Of a stretch of DNA of 16,925 bases, positions 6,472 to 13,751 are shown one piece after another; position 1 is the first letter of the stretch; each line of letters opens with the position of its first letter. Source of the stretch: CAZMGD01 sp964565705 (GTDB lineage: Bacteria > Actinomycetota > Acidimicrobiia > Acidimicrobiales > Ilumatobacteraceae). The stretch is from NCBI GenBank assembly GCA_964565705.1, contig CAZMGD010000094.1:1-16925 (forward strand). The letters are read 5' to 3'. The notes under the pieces were generated by a model. The model saw nothing but the letters and a program-made list of their open reading frames with translations, was not told the DNA's origin and did not search any database. The position numbers were made by a program, and so were the translations under genes.

Positions 6472-7591
6472 GGCGGATCCTCGGGTCCAGAGCGAAGTAC
6501 GACAGGTCGACAGCGGCGTTCACCAAGACGTACATGGTCGCGATGACGAGCACGGATCCCTGCACGACCGTGAAGTCCTTCGGGATCACGCCGTCCTGCA
6601 CGATCAACCGGCCCATGCCGGGCAGGTTGAAGATCGTCTCCACGATCACCGTTCCGCCGAGCAACCGCCCGAGCGACACGCCGGCGAGCGTGATCAGCGA
6701 GAACGACGAAGGCCGCAGCGCGTCGCGCACGAGCACCCGACTGGTCGGCATGCCCTTGGCCCGGGCGGACAGCACGTAGTCCTCCTGCAACGTCGTCATC
6801 ATGTCGCTGCGCAGCAGCCGGGAGAACACGGCCAGCTCGGTGAGCGCCAGGGTGAGCGCCGGCAGGAAGGCCGTCCGGAGGTTGGCCCCGATCCCCTCGC
6901 CCTCGGTGATCCGCACGAACCCCTGCCGCGGGAACGACGGCCAGCGAACGAAGAGCAGGACCCCGAGGAGGGCGATCGCTGCACCGATCACCAACTGCCA
7001 CACGAGGCCGGAGCGAGAGAGGTCGCCACGCTGTGCCGCGCGGCGCGTGGCGAGCGCCGTCCACGCGCCGAGCGCCAGCAGGGCGACGAACACGATCCAG
7101 CGCGGGATGTCGGGGTTGAACACGAACAGGTAGATGAGCAACAGCGCAGACACGAACGGTGGGATCGAGATCAGTGCCGACGTCGCGCCCGACGACGCGC
7201 GATCGAAGCGCGAGTTCGCCCGGTAGGCGGTGACGATGCCCAGCGGGACGGCGATGAGCAGCGCCATCCCCAGGGAGAGCGCGGCGATCTCGAGCGTCAC
7301 CGGCAGCCGGGCGGCGATGAGCGAGGCGACCGTGGTGCTCGGCCGGATCACCGAGTTGCCGAGGTCGCCGGTGATCGCGTTGCCGAGCCACGAGAAGTAG
7401 CGCTCGGCGAACGGTTTGTCGAGGCCGAGCTGGTGCGTCACCCGGGCATAGTCCTCGGGTGACGCATCCGGCCCCAACACGGCGACGACGGGGTCACCGG
7501 GAACGATCTCCAGCAGCAGGAAGGTGCCGAAGCTGACGATCAACAAGACCGGTATCAGCATCAACAGCTTCTGTGCGACAGCTCGCAACAC
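6458..7591 (-). CDS. dppB: Peptide ABC transporter permease, DppB/OppB family, with a two-helix insertion
   Basis: Inner-membrane permease paired with DppC. 377 aa from a GTG at 7591, 21 nt after the stop of the preceding binding-protein gene; only a weak GGGG lies upstream. Family marks: first helix with LEIVPGDPVVAVLG, the HQLGLDKPFAERYFSWL segment, GDLGNSV, the EAA loop (QEDYVLSARAKGMPTSRVLV, 269-288) and ETIFNLPGMGRLIVQ. Between the helix ending LLIYLFVF (151-158) and GFVRITEGEG (224 on) lies a 60-residue insertion with two probable extra helices (about 164-181 and 197-216) joined by a basic loop; ordinary family members of 300-340 aa lack it. DppC also has two extra helices, so the pair may have elaborated together. 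Confidence 0.93.
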   Translation of the reverse strand: MLRAVAQKLLMLIPVLLIVSFGTFLLLEIVPGDPVVAVLGPDASPEDYARVTHQLGLDKPFAERYFSWLGNAITGDLGNSVIRPSTTVASLIAARLPVTLEIAALSLGMALLIAVPLGIVTAYRANSRFDRASSGATSALISIPPFVSALLLIYLFVFNPDIPRWIVFVALLALGAWTALATRRAAQRGDLSRSGLVWQLVIGAAIALLGVLLFVRWPSFPRQGFVRITEGEGIGANLRTAFLPALTLALTELAVFSRLLRSDMMTTLQEDYVLSARAKGMPTSRVLVRDALRPSSFSLITLAGVSLGRLLGGTVIVETIFNLPGMGRLIVQDGVIPKDFTVVQGSVLVIATMYVLVNAAVDLSYFALDPRIRRGRR

Positions 7592-7612
7592 GGTGACCCC
7601 GACGTCCTTCCG

Positions 7613-9352
7613 TCAATCCTCGATCGAGGCGTCCTGGAACATGAACATCGTCTGCTGGGTCTGGATGATCCCCGAGACCGACTTGTCGATCATGATCCCT
7701 TCCTCGACCGCACCCACGACGGCCACCGGCACGTCCTGAGCGTAGATCTCGCTCATCTCCAGCACCGCGCCGCGACGGGCGTCGTCGTCGGGCGCCGCAT
7801 ACAGCTCGTCGATGGCGGCGTCGAAGTCCGGGTTCTGGTACCCGATGCGGTTCGACGCGCTGTCGCTGGCGAAGTTGAAGCCGATCTGGCGCCAGATCGC
7901 CGAGTCGGAGATGTTGAGACCCCAGCACGCCATGTCGTAGTCCTTGTTCACGGCCACGGCCGCGATGTGGGTGTTGGTGTCGCTGATCTGCAGATCGACG
8001 TCCATCCCTGCCGCCTCGAGCGCCGCCTCGTAGGCGACCGGAGCGTCGGCGTTGGTGTCCGGGCAGATCAGTCGGATCTTGCCGTCCCAGCCGTCACCCT
8101 TCAGTTCCTCGACGAGCGACTTGGCGGTGTCCATGCTGCGCTCCGGCTCGGGAGCACCCTCGGTGTACCAGATCGAGTCGGGGTGGATGAACCCGTTCTG
8201 GATCAGGAGCTCGCCGCCATATGCCCGCTGGGAGATCGACTCCGGATCGAGCGCCGCGAACACGGCCTGGCGGAAGCGGACGTCCTGGGCGATCGGGTTG
8301 AAGGCGCCCACGCCCTGGTTGATGATCAGCGTCACGCCGGCCGACTGGAGGGCGAACTCCTCGTCGTAGTCGCCGGTGGCCCGCGCGTCCTCGATCACGT
8401 TCTGGGTCCGGAGGAACGCGACATCGAGCTCACCGAGCTGCAACGACTCGAACTTCGGCTGGTCCTGGGGGATGTTGATCAGGTTGATCGTCTCGATGCA
8501 CGGCGCACCACCCCAGTAGTCCGGGCGGGCCTTCAACACCAGGTACGGCGACTCACCCGGCGCCCACTTCTCCACCGAGTACGGGCCCACACCAGCACCC
8601 GTCGGATCGTTGCTGATCACCGACACACCCGCCGAGTCCAGCGCCGCACCCACCTCCGGGTTCACCACCATGCCCGGCGCATCCGCCAGCAAGTACCCGA
8701 AGTTCGACCACGGCTTGAACAACTTGAACACCACCGTCTGGTCATCCGGCGCCGAACTGTTCGCCAGATCGACCCGAGCGATCATCCCACGCGACGCATT
8801 GCGCCCCGGACCCGTCATCCGAGTCAGGTTGTCCAACACGTCCTGCGCCACCATCGGATCACCATTCGAGTACGTGACCCCGTCACGCAACGTCAACGTC
8901 CACTCCGTGAAGTCCGCGTTCGACTCCAACGACTCGGCCACATGAGGCACCCACTCGTTCGTGTCGGCATCCCAACGCATCAACGAGTCGTAGAGCGCCA
9001 GCACGTCGGTGCCTCCGGCGAGTGCGCCCGAACCCTGCAACGGATCCAAGCTCGGCGTCGGCGAATACACACCGAAGTTCAACACCGACCCCGGCACCGT
9101 CTCCGTGCAATCCTCACCACCGCTCGCCGGCGCCTCCGTCGTGGACGTGTCGCCGCCGGACGTGGTGGTCGTCTCGTCCCCGCCAGCGGGGGCCGTGGTC
9201 TCCGCTGTCGTGGTGTCCGTGCCGCCTGTGGCGGTCGTCTCCGTGGCCGCGGTCGTCGCCGTGGTGTCGTCGCTGCCGCTGTCGTCACCGCCACACGCGC
9301 CGAGCGCGATCGTGGCGGCCGCGGCGAACGCGATCCAACTCCGGTGTCTCAT
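7613..9352 (-). CDS. Peptide-binding lipoprotein, SBP family 5, copy B (downstream)
   Basis: Extracytoplasmic substrate-binding protein of the dpp importer (SBP_bac_5 type). 579 aa from the ATG at 9352, chosen for GGGGGAG 6 nt upstream and the immediate signal peptide. Signal peptide residues 1-19, lipobox LGAC with lipidated C20, a Thr/Ser/Gly-rich linker (about 21-80), then the binding domain from about DCTETVPGSVLNFGVYSPTP. Typical family segments include LTLRDGVTYSNGDPMVAQDV and KDYDMACWGLNISDSAIW. From 9142 down to 7629 the nucleotide sequence matches copy A without any difference I can find. The last residues differ (SIED here, SIEG in copy A), and the signal/linker differs at many sites, including synonymous ones. 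It is followed after 21 nt by dppB. Confidence 0.94.
   Translation of the reverse strand: MRHRSWIAFAAAATIALGACGGDDSGSDDTTATTAATETTATGGTDTTTAETTAPAGGDETTTTSGGDTSTTEAPASGGEDCTETVPGSVLNFGVYSPTPSLDPLQGSGALAGGTDVLALYDSLMRWDADTNEWVPHVAESLESNADFTEWTLTLRDGVTYSNGDPMVAQDVLDNLTRMTGPGRNASRGMIARVDLANSSAPDDQTVVFKLFKPWSNFGYLLADAPGMVVNPEVGAALDSAGVSVISNDPTGAGVGPYSVEKWAPGESPYLVLKARPDYWGGAPCIETINLINIPQDQPKFESLQLGELDVAFLRTQNVIEDARATGDYDEEFALQSAGVTLIINQGVGAFNPIAQDVRFRQAVFAALDPESISQRAYGGELLIQNGFIHPDSIWYTEGAPEPERSMDTAKSLVEELKGDGWDGKIRLICPDTNADAPVAYEAALEAAGMDVDLQISDTNTHIAAVAVNKDYDMACWGLNISDSAIWRQIGFNFASDSASNRIGYQNPDFDAAIDELYAAPDDDARRGAVLEMSEIYAQDVPVAVVGAVEEGIMIDKSVSGIIQTQQTMFMFQDASIED
7629..9142. repeat. 1514-bp perfect direct repeat, copy B
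   Basis: Matches 9485-10998 base for base by eye (period 1856 bp). It covers the whole ligand-binding part of the binding-protein gene. Outside it the copies diverge at once: 7625 and 7628 differ on one side, and 9143 onward differs on the other. Confidence 0.93.
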
Positions 9353-9382
9353 CGTTGTCTCCCCCTGGGGCTTCTCGGGTCC

Positions 9383-9397
9383 GGCGCCGAAGGCGCC
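9383..9397 (-). promoter_or_regulatory. Small GGCGCC hairpin upstream of binding-protein copy B
   Basis: GGCGCC-TTC-GGCGCC on the minus strand, 30 nt before the ATG at 9352. A matching hairpin precedes copy A (11227-11243). Its first arm (9397-9392) is also part of the larger hairpin 9433-9392, so the two cannot form fully at once. Confidence 0.5.
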
Positions 9398-9433
9398 ATG
9401 CTCACGCCGATCATTCGGCGTGAGCATGGTGCC
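9392..9433 (-). terminator. Strong 19-bp hairpin between the two binding-protein genes
   Basis: 9392-9410 is the reverse complement of 9415-9433 except for one position that makes a G-U pair, with the 4-nt loop TCAT. The core CATGCTCACGCCGA is perfect. It lies between the stop of copy A (9469) and the start of copy B (9352). On the minus (transcribed) strand there is no U-tract; four Ts follow only on the plus side (9435-9438). It may be a partial terminator or a 3' mRNA-stabilising hairpin that lets copy A be expressed above the downstream genes. Confidence 0.6.
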
Positions 9434-9468
9434 ATTTTCAGGTCATGGACCCAGCATCCGCGGGATGC

Positions 9469-11205
9469 TCAGCCCTCGATGGACGCGTCCTGGAACATGA
9501 ACATCGTCTGCTGGGTCTGGATGATCCCCGAGACCGACTTGTCGATCATGATCCCTTCCTCGACCGCACCCACGACGGCCACCGGCACGTCCTGAGCGTA
9601 GATCTCGCTCATCTCCAGCACCGCGCCGCGACGGGCGTCGTCGTCGGGCGCCGCATACAGCTCGTCGATGGCGGCGTCGAAGTCCGGGTTCTGGTACCCG
9701 ATGCGGTTCGACGCGCTGTCGCTGGCGAAGTTGAAGCCGATCTGGCGCCAGATCGCCGAGTCGGAGATGTTGAGACCCCAGCACGCCATGTCGTAGTCCT
9801 TGTTCACGGCCACGGCCGCGATGTGGGTGTTGGTGTCGCTGATCTGCAGATCGACGTCCATCCCTGCCGCCTCGAGCGCCGCCTCGTAGGCGACCGGAGC
9901 GTCGGCGTTGGTGTCCGGGCAGATCAGTCGGATCTTGCCGTCCCAGCCGTCACCCTTCAGTTCCTCGACGAGCGACTTGGCGGTGTCCATGCTGCGCTCC
10001 GGCTCGGGAGCACCCTCGGTGTACCAGATCGAGTCGGGGTGGATGAACCCGTTCTGGATCAGGAGCTCGCCGCCATATGCCCGCTGGGAGATCGACTCCG
10101 GATCGAGCGCCGCGAACACGGCCTGGCGGAAGCGGACGTCCTGGGCGATCGGGTTGAAGGCGCCCACGCCCTGGTTGATGATCAGCGTCACGCCGGCCGA
10201 CTGGAGGGCGAACTCCTCGTCGTAGTCGCCGGTGGCCCGCGCGTCCTCGATCACGTTCTGGGTCCGGAGGAACGCGACATCGAGCTCACCGAGCTGCAAC
10301 GACTCGAACTTCGGCTGGTCCTGGGGGATGTTGATCAGGTTGATCGTCTCGATGCACGGCGCACCACCCCAGTAGTCCGGGCGGGCCTTCAACACCAGGT
10401 ACGGCGACTCACCCGGCGCCCACTTCTCCACCGAGTACGGGCCCACACCAGCACCCGTCGGATCGTTGCTGATCACCGACACACCCGCCGAGTCCAGCGC
10501 CGCACCCACCTCCGGGTTCACCACCATGCCCGGCGCATCCGCCAGCAAGTACCCGAAGTTCGACCACGGCTTGAACAACTTGAACACCACCGTCTGGTCA
10601 TCCGGCGCCGAACTGTTCGCCAGATCGACCCGAGCGATCATCCCACGCGACGCATTGCGCCCCGGACCCGTCATCCGAGTCAGGTTGTCCAACACGTCCT
10701 GCGCCACCATCGGATCACCATTCGAGTACGTGACCCCGTCACGCAACGTCAACGTCCACTCCGTGAAGTCCGCGTTCGACTCCAACGACTCGGCCACATG
10801 AGGCACCCACTCGTTCGTGTCGGCATCCCAACGCATCAACGAGTCGTAGAGCGCCAGCACGTCGGTGCCTCCGGCGAGTGCGCCCGAACCCTGCAACGGA
10901 TCCAAGCTCGGCGTCGGCGAATACACACCGAAGTTCAACACCGACCCCGGCACCGTCTCCGTGCAATCCTCACCACCGCTCGCCGGCGCCTCCGTCGTCG
11001 TCGTGGCCGCGGCCGGAGCGGTCGTGGTCGTGTCCGCGGCCGGAGCGGTCGTCGCCGCACTGGTCGTGTCCGCGCCGCCCGCAGCGGTCGTCTCCGTGGC
11101 CGCGGTCGTCGCAGTGGTGTCGTCACTGCCGCTGTCGTCACCGCCACACGCGCCGAGCGCGATCGCAGCGGCAGCGGCAAGGGCCACCAGCTTCCTGTGT
11201 CTCAT
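9469..11205 (-). CDS. Peptide-binding lipoprotein, SBP family 5, copy A (upstream)
   Basis: Second extracytoplasmic binding protein of the same importer. 578 aa from the ATG at 11205, with a G-run (GGGGGGTG) about 8 nt upstream. Signal peptide MRHRKLVALAAAAAIALGA, lipobox LGAC with C20, then a Thr/Ala-rich linker one residue shorter than that of copy B and with a different composition (Ala-rich TAPAADTTTTAPAAA). The binding domain matches copy B from DCTET to MFMFQDA; only the final residue differs in the C-terminal tail. With identical domains both proteins should bind the same ligand, so the benefit may be dosage, different surface tethers, or none (recent duplication). It begins 50 nt after the dppD stop and is followed by the strong hairpin and copy B. 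A collapsed or misjoined assembly is an alternative to biological duplication, but the differing flanks argue for two true loci. Confidence 0.94.
   Translation of the reverse strand: MRHRKLVALAAAAAIALGACGGDDSGSDDTTATTAATETTAAGGADTTSAATTAPAADTTTTAPAAATTTTEAPASGGEDCTETVPGSVLNFGVYSPTPSLDPLQGSGALAGGTDVLALYDSLMRWDADTNEWVPHVAESLESNADFTEWTLTLRDGVTYSNGDPMVAQDVLDNLTRMTGPGRNASRGMIARVDLANSSAPDDQTVVFKLFKPWSNFGYLLADAPGMVVNPEVGAALDSAGVSVISNDPTGAGVGPYSVEKWAPGESPYLVLKARPDYWGGAPCIETINLINIPQDQPKFESLQLGELDVAFLRTQNVIEDARATGDYDEEFALQSAGVTLIINQGVGAFNPIAQDVRFRQAVFAALDPESISQRAYGGELLIQNGFIHPDSIWYTEGAPEPERSMDTAKSLVEELKGDGWDGKIRLICPDTNADAPVAYEAALEAAGMDVDLQISDTNTHIAAVAVNKDYDMACWGLNISDSAIWRQIGFNFASDSASNRIGYQNPDFDAAIDELYAAPDDDARRGAVLEMSEIYAQDVPVAVVGAVEEGIMIDKSVSGIIQTQQTMFMFQDASIEG
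9485..10998. repeat. 1514-bp perfect direct repeat, copy A
   Basis: Partner of 7629-9142, compared line by line with no difference found. Divergence starts sharply at 10999, within the Thr-rich linker, and at 9484 near the stop codon. Confidence 0.93.
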
Positions 11206-11226
11206 CGAATGCACCCCCCAGTGCTG

Positions 11227-11243
11227 GGCGCCGCTTCGGCGCC
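11227..11243 (-). promoter_or_regulatory. GGCGCC hairpin upstream of binding-protein copy A
   Basis: GGCGCCG-AAG-CGGCGCC on the minus strand forms a 7-bp stem with a 3-nt loop, between the dppD stop (11256) and the ATG at 11205. The same type of hairpin precedes copy B. Its role could be mRNA protection or control of initiation. Confidence 0.5.
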
Positions 11244-11255
11244 GTTTGATCTTTG

Positions 11256-12362
11256 CTACGACGCCAACGTCGTCGGCGTCGCCACCGTGAGCCCGGCGGC
11301 CGTGTGGCCGGCGGACATGTTGCGGGCGAGTGCTGCTTCGCCCGCTTCCGTCCCGACCGGGAAGAAGCACGCCACGGCGTGACCCTCCGAGTCGGTGGCG
11401 GTCAAGGCCGGGTCGTCGACCAGGCATCGATCCTGTGCGTACCGGCACCGCGGGGAGAAACGGCAACCGGTCGGGGGTGAGACGAGATCCGGGGGACGGC
11501 CGGTGATCGCCTCGAGGCGGGTGTGGCTGGCGTGCTCGATCTTCGGGATCGATTGCAGCAGTGCTTCCGTGTAGGGATGGCGGGTCGTGGTGAACAGGTC
11601 ACGCGTCGGTGCCGTCTCCACCGCCCGTCCGGCGTACATGACCGCGACACGGTCGGCGCGCCCGGCGACGACACCGAGGTCGTGGGTGATCATCACCATC
11701 GCCATCTCGTAGTCCGCCTGCAACGAGCCCAACAGGTCGAGGATCTGGCGCTGCACCGTCACGTCGAGCGCGGTCGTCGGCTCGTCGGCGATCAGTAGCT
11801 TCGGCCAGCACGAGATCGCGATCGCGATCGTCACACGCTGCCGCATGCCGCCCGACAACTGGTGCGGGTACTCGCCGAGACGTTGCACGGGCGCCGGGAT
11901 CCCGACCTGGGTCAGCAGCTCGACCGCTCGCGCCTGGGCGTCGGCCCTGCTGAGACCGAGGTGGAACCGCATCGACTCCGTGAGCGCCGTCCCGATCTTC
12001 TTCACCGGGTTCAGCGACGTCATCGGATCCTGGAACACCATCGCGATCTCGCGACCCCAGAAGTGCTTCGACTCCTGCTTGTTCATGCCCCGGGTGTCGC
12101 GCCCGTTGAAACGGACCGCGCCCGTCACCGTCGCCGACGACGGCAGCAGACCCATGATCGAGCGCACCAGCACGGACTTGCCCGACCCGGACTCGCCGAC
12201 GATCCCGATCGTCTCACCCCGGCCGAGCGTGAACGACACCCCGTCCACCGCGCGCAATGGACCCCGCCCGGTGGCGAAGGTCGTGCGCAGATCGTCGACC
12301 TCGACCAGTGGCGCGCCGCTCGCGGGCGCATCCCCCCTGCTCGACGTCTCCACGTCAGCCAT
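11256..12362 (-). CDS. dppD: Peptide ABC transporter ATP-binding protein, DppD/OppD family
   Basis: Cytoplasmic ATPase that drives the peptide importer. 368 aa from the ATG at 12362, with GGAGG (12377-12373) 10 nt upstream. Walker A GESGSGKS (56-63), Q-loop Q111 (MVFQDPMTSLNP), signature LSGGMRQ (169-175), Walker B LLIADEP (189-195, E194) and H-loop H227. The C-terminal oligopeptide-transporter region carries four cysteines, C300, C306, C313 and C332 (GCRFSPRC, DRC, VAC), the set typical of DppD/OppD and DppF/OppF proteins. It is the first gene of the operon. The usual second ATPase, DppF, is absent here, so this protein either works as a homodimer or pairs with a subunit encoded elsewhere. 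Upstream in-frame extension is possible but lacks domain content. Confidence 0.95.
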   Translation of the reverse strand: MADVETSSRGDAPASGAPLVEVDDLRTTFATGRGPLRAVDGVSFTLGRGETIGIVGESGSGKSVLVRSIMGLLPSSATVTGAVRFNGRDTRGMNKQESKHFWGREIAMVFQDPMTSLNPVKKIGTALTESMRFHLGLSRADAQARAVELLTQVGIPAPVQRLGEYPHQLSGGMRQRVTIAIAISCWPKLLIADEPTTALDVTVQRQILDLLGSLQADYEMAMVMITHDLGVVAGRADRVAVMYAGRAVETAPTRDLFTTTRHPYTEALLQSIPKIEHASHTRLEAITGRPPDLVSPPTGCRFSPRCRYAQDRCLVDDPALTATDSEGHAVACFFPVGTEAGEAALARNMSAGHTAAGLTVATPTTLAS

Positions 12363-12387
12363 CGATCGATTTCCTCCCCCAGTGGTC

Positions 12388-12413
12388 GTGACGACCGTGC
12401 GGACCGTAGTCAC
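12388..12413. promoter_or_regulatory. 26-bp imperfect palindrome overlapping the dppD promoter (operator candidate)
   Basis: Perfect GTGAC...GTCAC ends with 20 of 26 positions symmetric. It also contains a direct repeat ACCGT-gcgg-ACCGT. It spans the proposed -10 and transcription start of dppD, where a bound dimeric repressor would block initiation. No regulator gene lies in the window. Confidence 0.5.
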
Positions 12414-12432
12414 CCGAGCGCTCGACCGCCAA
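12403..12432 (-). promoter_or_regulatory. Candidate dppD promoter
   Basis: On the minus strand a -35-like TTGGCG (12432-12427), an 18-nt spacer and a -10-like TACGGT (12408-12403). Transcription would start near 12396, giving a leader of about 35 nt before the ATG at 12362. Confidence 0.45.
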
Positions 12433-12454
12433 TGATCGCACGTTCGCGCCCTTC

Positions 12455-12499
12455 CTACCGAGGGGTAGCAAGAGCGAGCGGGCCGCGCCGGTCTAACGT
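12455..12499 (+). promoter_or_regulatory. Candidate fabD promoter region with a small palindrome
   Basis: TAACGT at 12494-12499 fits an actinobacterial -10 (TANNNT); no good -35 is visible. Upstream, CTACC-gagg-GGTAG (12455-12468) is a perfect 5-bp inverted repeat that could be a regulator site. Confidence 0.3.
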
Positions 12500-12550
12500 G
12501 CCCCGGTGAGGGCCGCGCTGGCCCGCCGCCGAAAGAGACACGCACCGCCA

Positions 12551-13726
12551 ATGCTCGCATTCACGTTCCCCGGTCAGGGGTCCCAGCGTCCCGGGATGGG
12601 CAGGCCGTGGGCGGAGACACCGAGCTGGGAGCTCGTCGACGAAGCGTCGGAGATCGCCGAGCGCGACGTGGCCCGCCTGCTCCTCGACGCCGACGCCGAG
12701 GAGCTGAAGGACACCCGCAACGCGCAGCTCACCACGTTCGTGCTCAGCCTGATCGTCCTCGACGCCGTGGAGCGCGTCGGCATCGAACCGAGCTTCTGCG
12801 CCGGTCACAGCCTCGGCGAGTACACGGCGCTCACCGCCACCGGCGCCCTCGGGTTCGACGACGGTGTACGGCTGGTCATCGAGCGCGCGGCCGCGATGCA
12901 CGAGGCCGGCGAGGAGCATCCCGGCACGATGGCCGCCGTGCTCGGACTCGACGACGACCAGGTCGAGGTGGCCTGCCGGGTCGCCGACAGCGACGTCTGG
13001 GTGGCCAACTTCAACGCTCCCGGCCAGGTCGTGATCGCCGGATCGCCCGACGGTGTGGCCGCGGCCTCGGCGGCTGCCAAGGAGCTCGGCGCCAAGAAGG
13101 TGATGCCGCTGCCGGTGTCGGGAGCGTTCCACACCGCGTTCATGGTCCCTGCGCGCGATCGGCTGCGGCGGGCGATCGCTGAGGCCGCGCCCCGCGACTC
13201 CGAGGTCCCGGTGGTGTCCAACGTGGACGCCAAACCGCACGCGGCCGGCGCGGAGTGGTCCACGCTGCTGTCCGCGCAGCTCTCCAGCCCCGTTCGCTGG
13301 AAGCAGGTCCTGCAGGCGCTCGCTGCCGCCAGCGTGACCGACATCGCCGAGCTCGGGCCGGGCGGCGTGCTGACCGGCATGGCCAAGCGCACGCTCGACA
13401 AGGTCCGCACGATCTCGGTCGCCGTGCCAGAGGACATCGACAAGCTCCTGGAGTGGATCGCCGGCGGCAGCTCGACCCCGCAGATCCACCTCGAGGGTGA
13501 GCACTTGTTCGCGACCGAACGACTCGTGGTCAGCCCGGCGGCGGGACTGTTCACGCCGATCGACTCGATCGATGCCGGTGCCATGATCGCCGTCGGCGAC
13601 CTGCTCGGCCACGTCAACGAGGCAGAGGTGCGCAGCCCGTTCGCCGGCCTGCTGCAGAGCTACATCGCCGTCGACGGCGAGCGGGTCACCCTTCGCCAGC
13701 CCATCGCCTGGCTCCGGACCGCCTGA
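12551..13726 (+). CDS. fabD: Malonyl-CoA:ACP transacylase fused to a C-terminal biotinyl/lipoyl-like domain
   Basis: Loads malonyl groups onto ACP for fatty acid synthesis. 391 aa from the ATG at 12551. The transacylase domain (1-about 300) has GQGSQ (8-12), nucleophile S87 in GHSLGE, R112 (ERAAAM) and H194 (GAFHTAF). FabD proteins usually end near residue 300-310. Here a linker (303-318) leads to about 70 more residues (324-389) with the pattern of a barrel-sandwich (biotinyl/lipoyl-like) fold: VSPAAGLF, AVGDLLGHV, VRSPFAGLL, VDGERVTLRQPIAWL. Where carrier domains have the modified lysine hairpin (EAMKM) this has only NEAE, so it cannot be biotinylated or lipoylated there. First gene of the fab cluster; fabH follows after 25 nt. 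An in-frame GTG at 12506 is an alternative start without domain content. Confidence 0.95.
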   Translation: MLAFTFPGQGSQRPGMGRPWAETPSWELVDEASEIAERDVARLLLDADAEELKDTRNAQLTTFVLSLIVLDAVERVGIEPSFCAGHSLGEYTALTATGALGFDDGVRLVIERAAAMHEAGEEHPGTMAAVLGLDDDQVEVACRVADSDVWVANFNAPGQVVIAGSPDGVAAASAAAKELGAKKVMPLPVSGAFHTAFMVPARDRLRRAIAEAAPRDSEVPVVSNVDAKPHAAGAEWSTLLSAQLSSPVRWKQVLQALAAASVTDIAELGPGGVLTGMAKRTLDKVRTISVAVPEDIDKLLEWIAGGSSTPQIHLEGEHLFATERLVVSPAAGLFTPIDSIDAGAMIAVGDLLGHVNEAEVRSPFAGLLQSYIAVDGERVTLRQPIAWLRTA

Positions 13727-13751
13727 GCCCGGACCCCGAGAGGAGACGCAC

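Noticed and set aside
5332..6546. 404-codon plus-strand frame over dppC
   Set aside because: Composition is His/Arg/Asp/Glu-heavy low-complexity typical of antisense frames, and it overlaps the tRNA and a clear permease gene.
9143..9290. Tandem gtcgtc-like repeats on the plus strand (also near 10999-11140)
   Set aside because: These are simply codons of the Thr/Ala-rich lipoprotein linkers read from the other strand, not a satellite or CRISPR array.
9434..9438. ATTTT after the 19-bp hairpin as a plus-strand intrinsic terminator
   Set aside because: No plus-strand gene ends here; the four Ts are too short for a convincing U-tract and the genes on both sides run minus.
7967..11382. Very long open frames on the plus strand across the binding-protein genes (7967-9595 and 9445-11382)
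   Set aside because: They are antisense shadows of GC-rich genes: Arg/His/Val-rich translation with no domain, and duplicated only because the true genes are duplicated.
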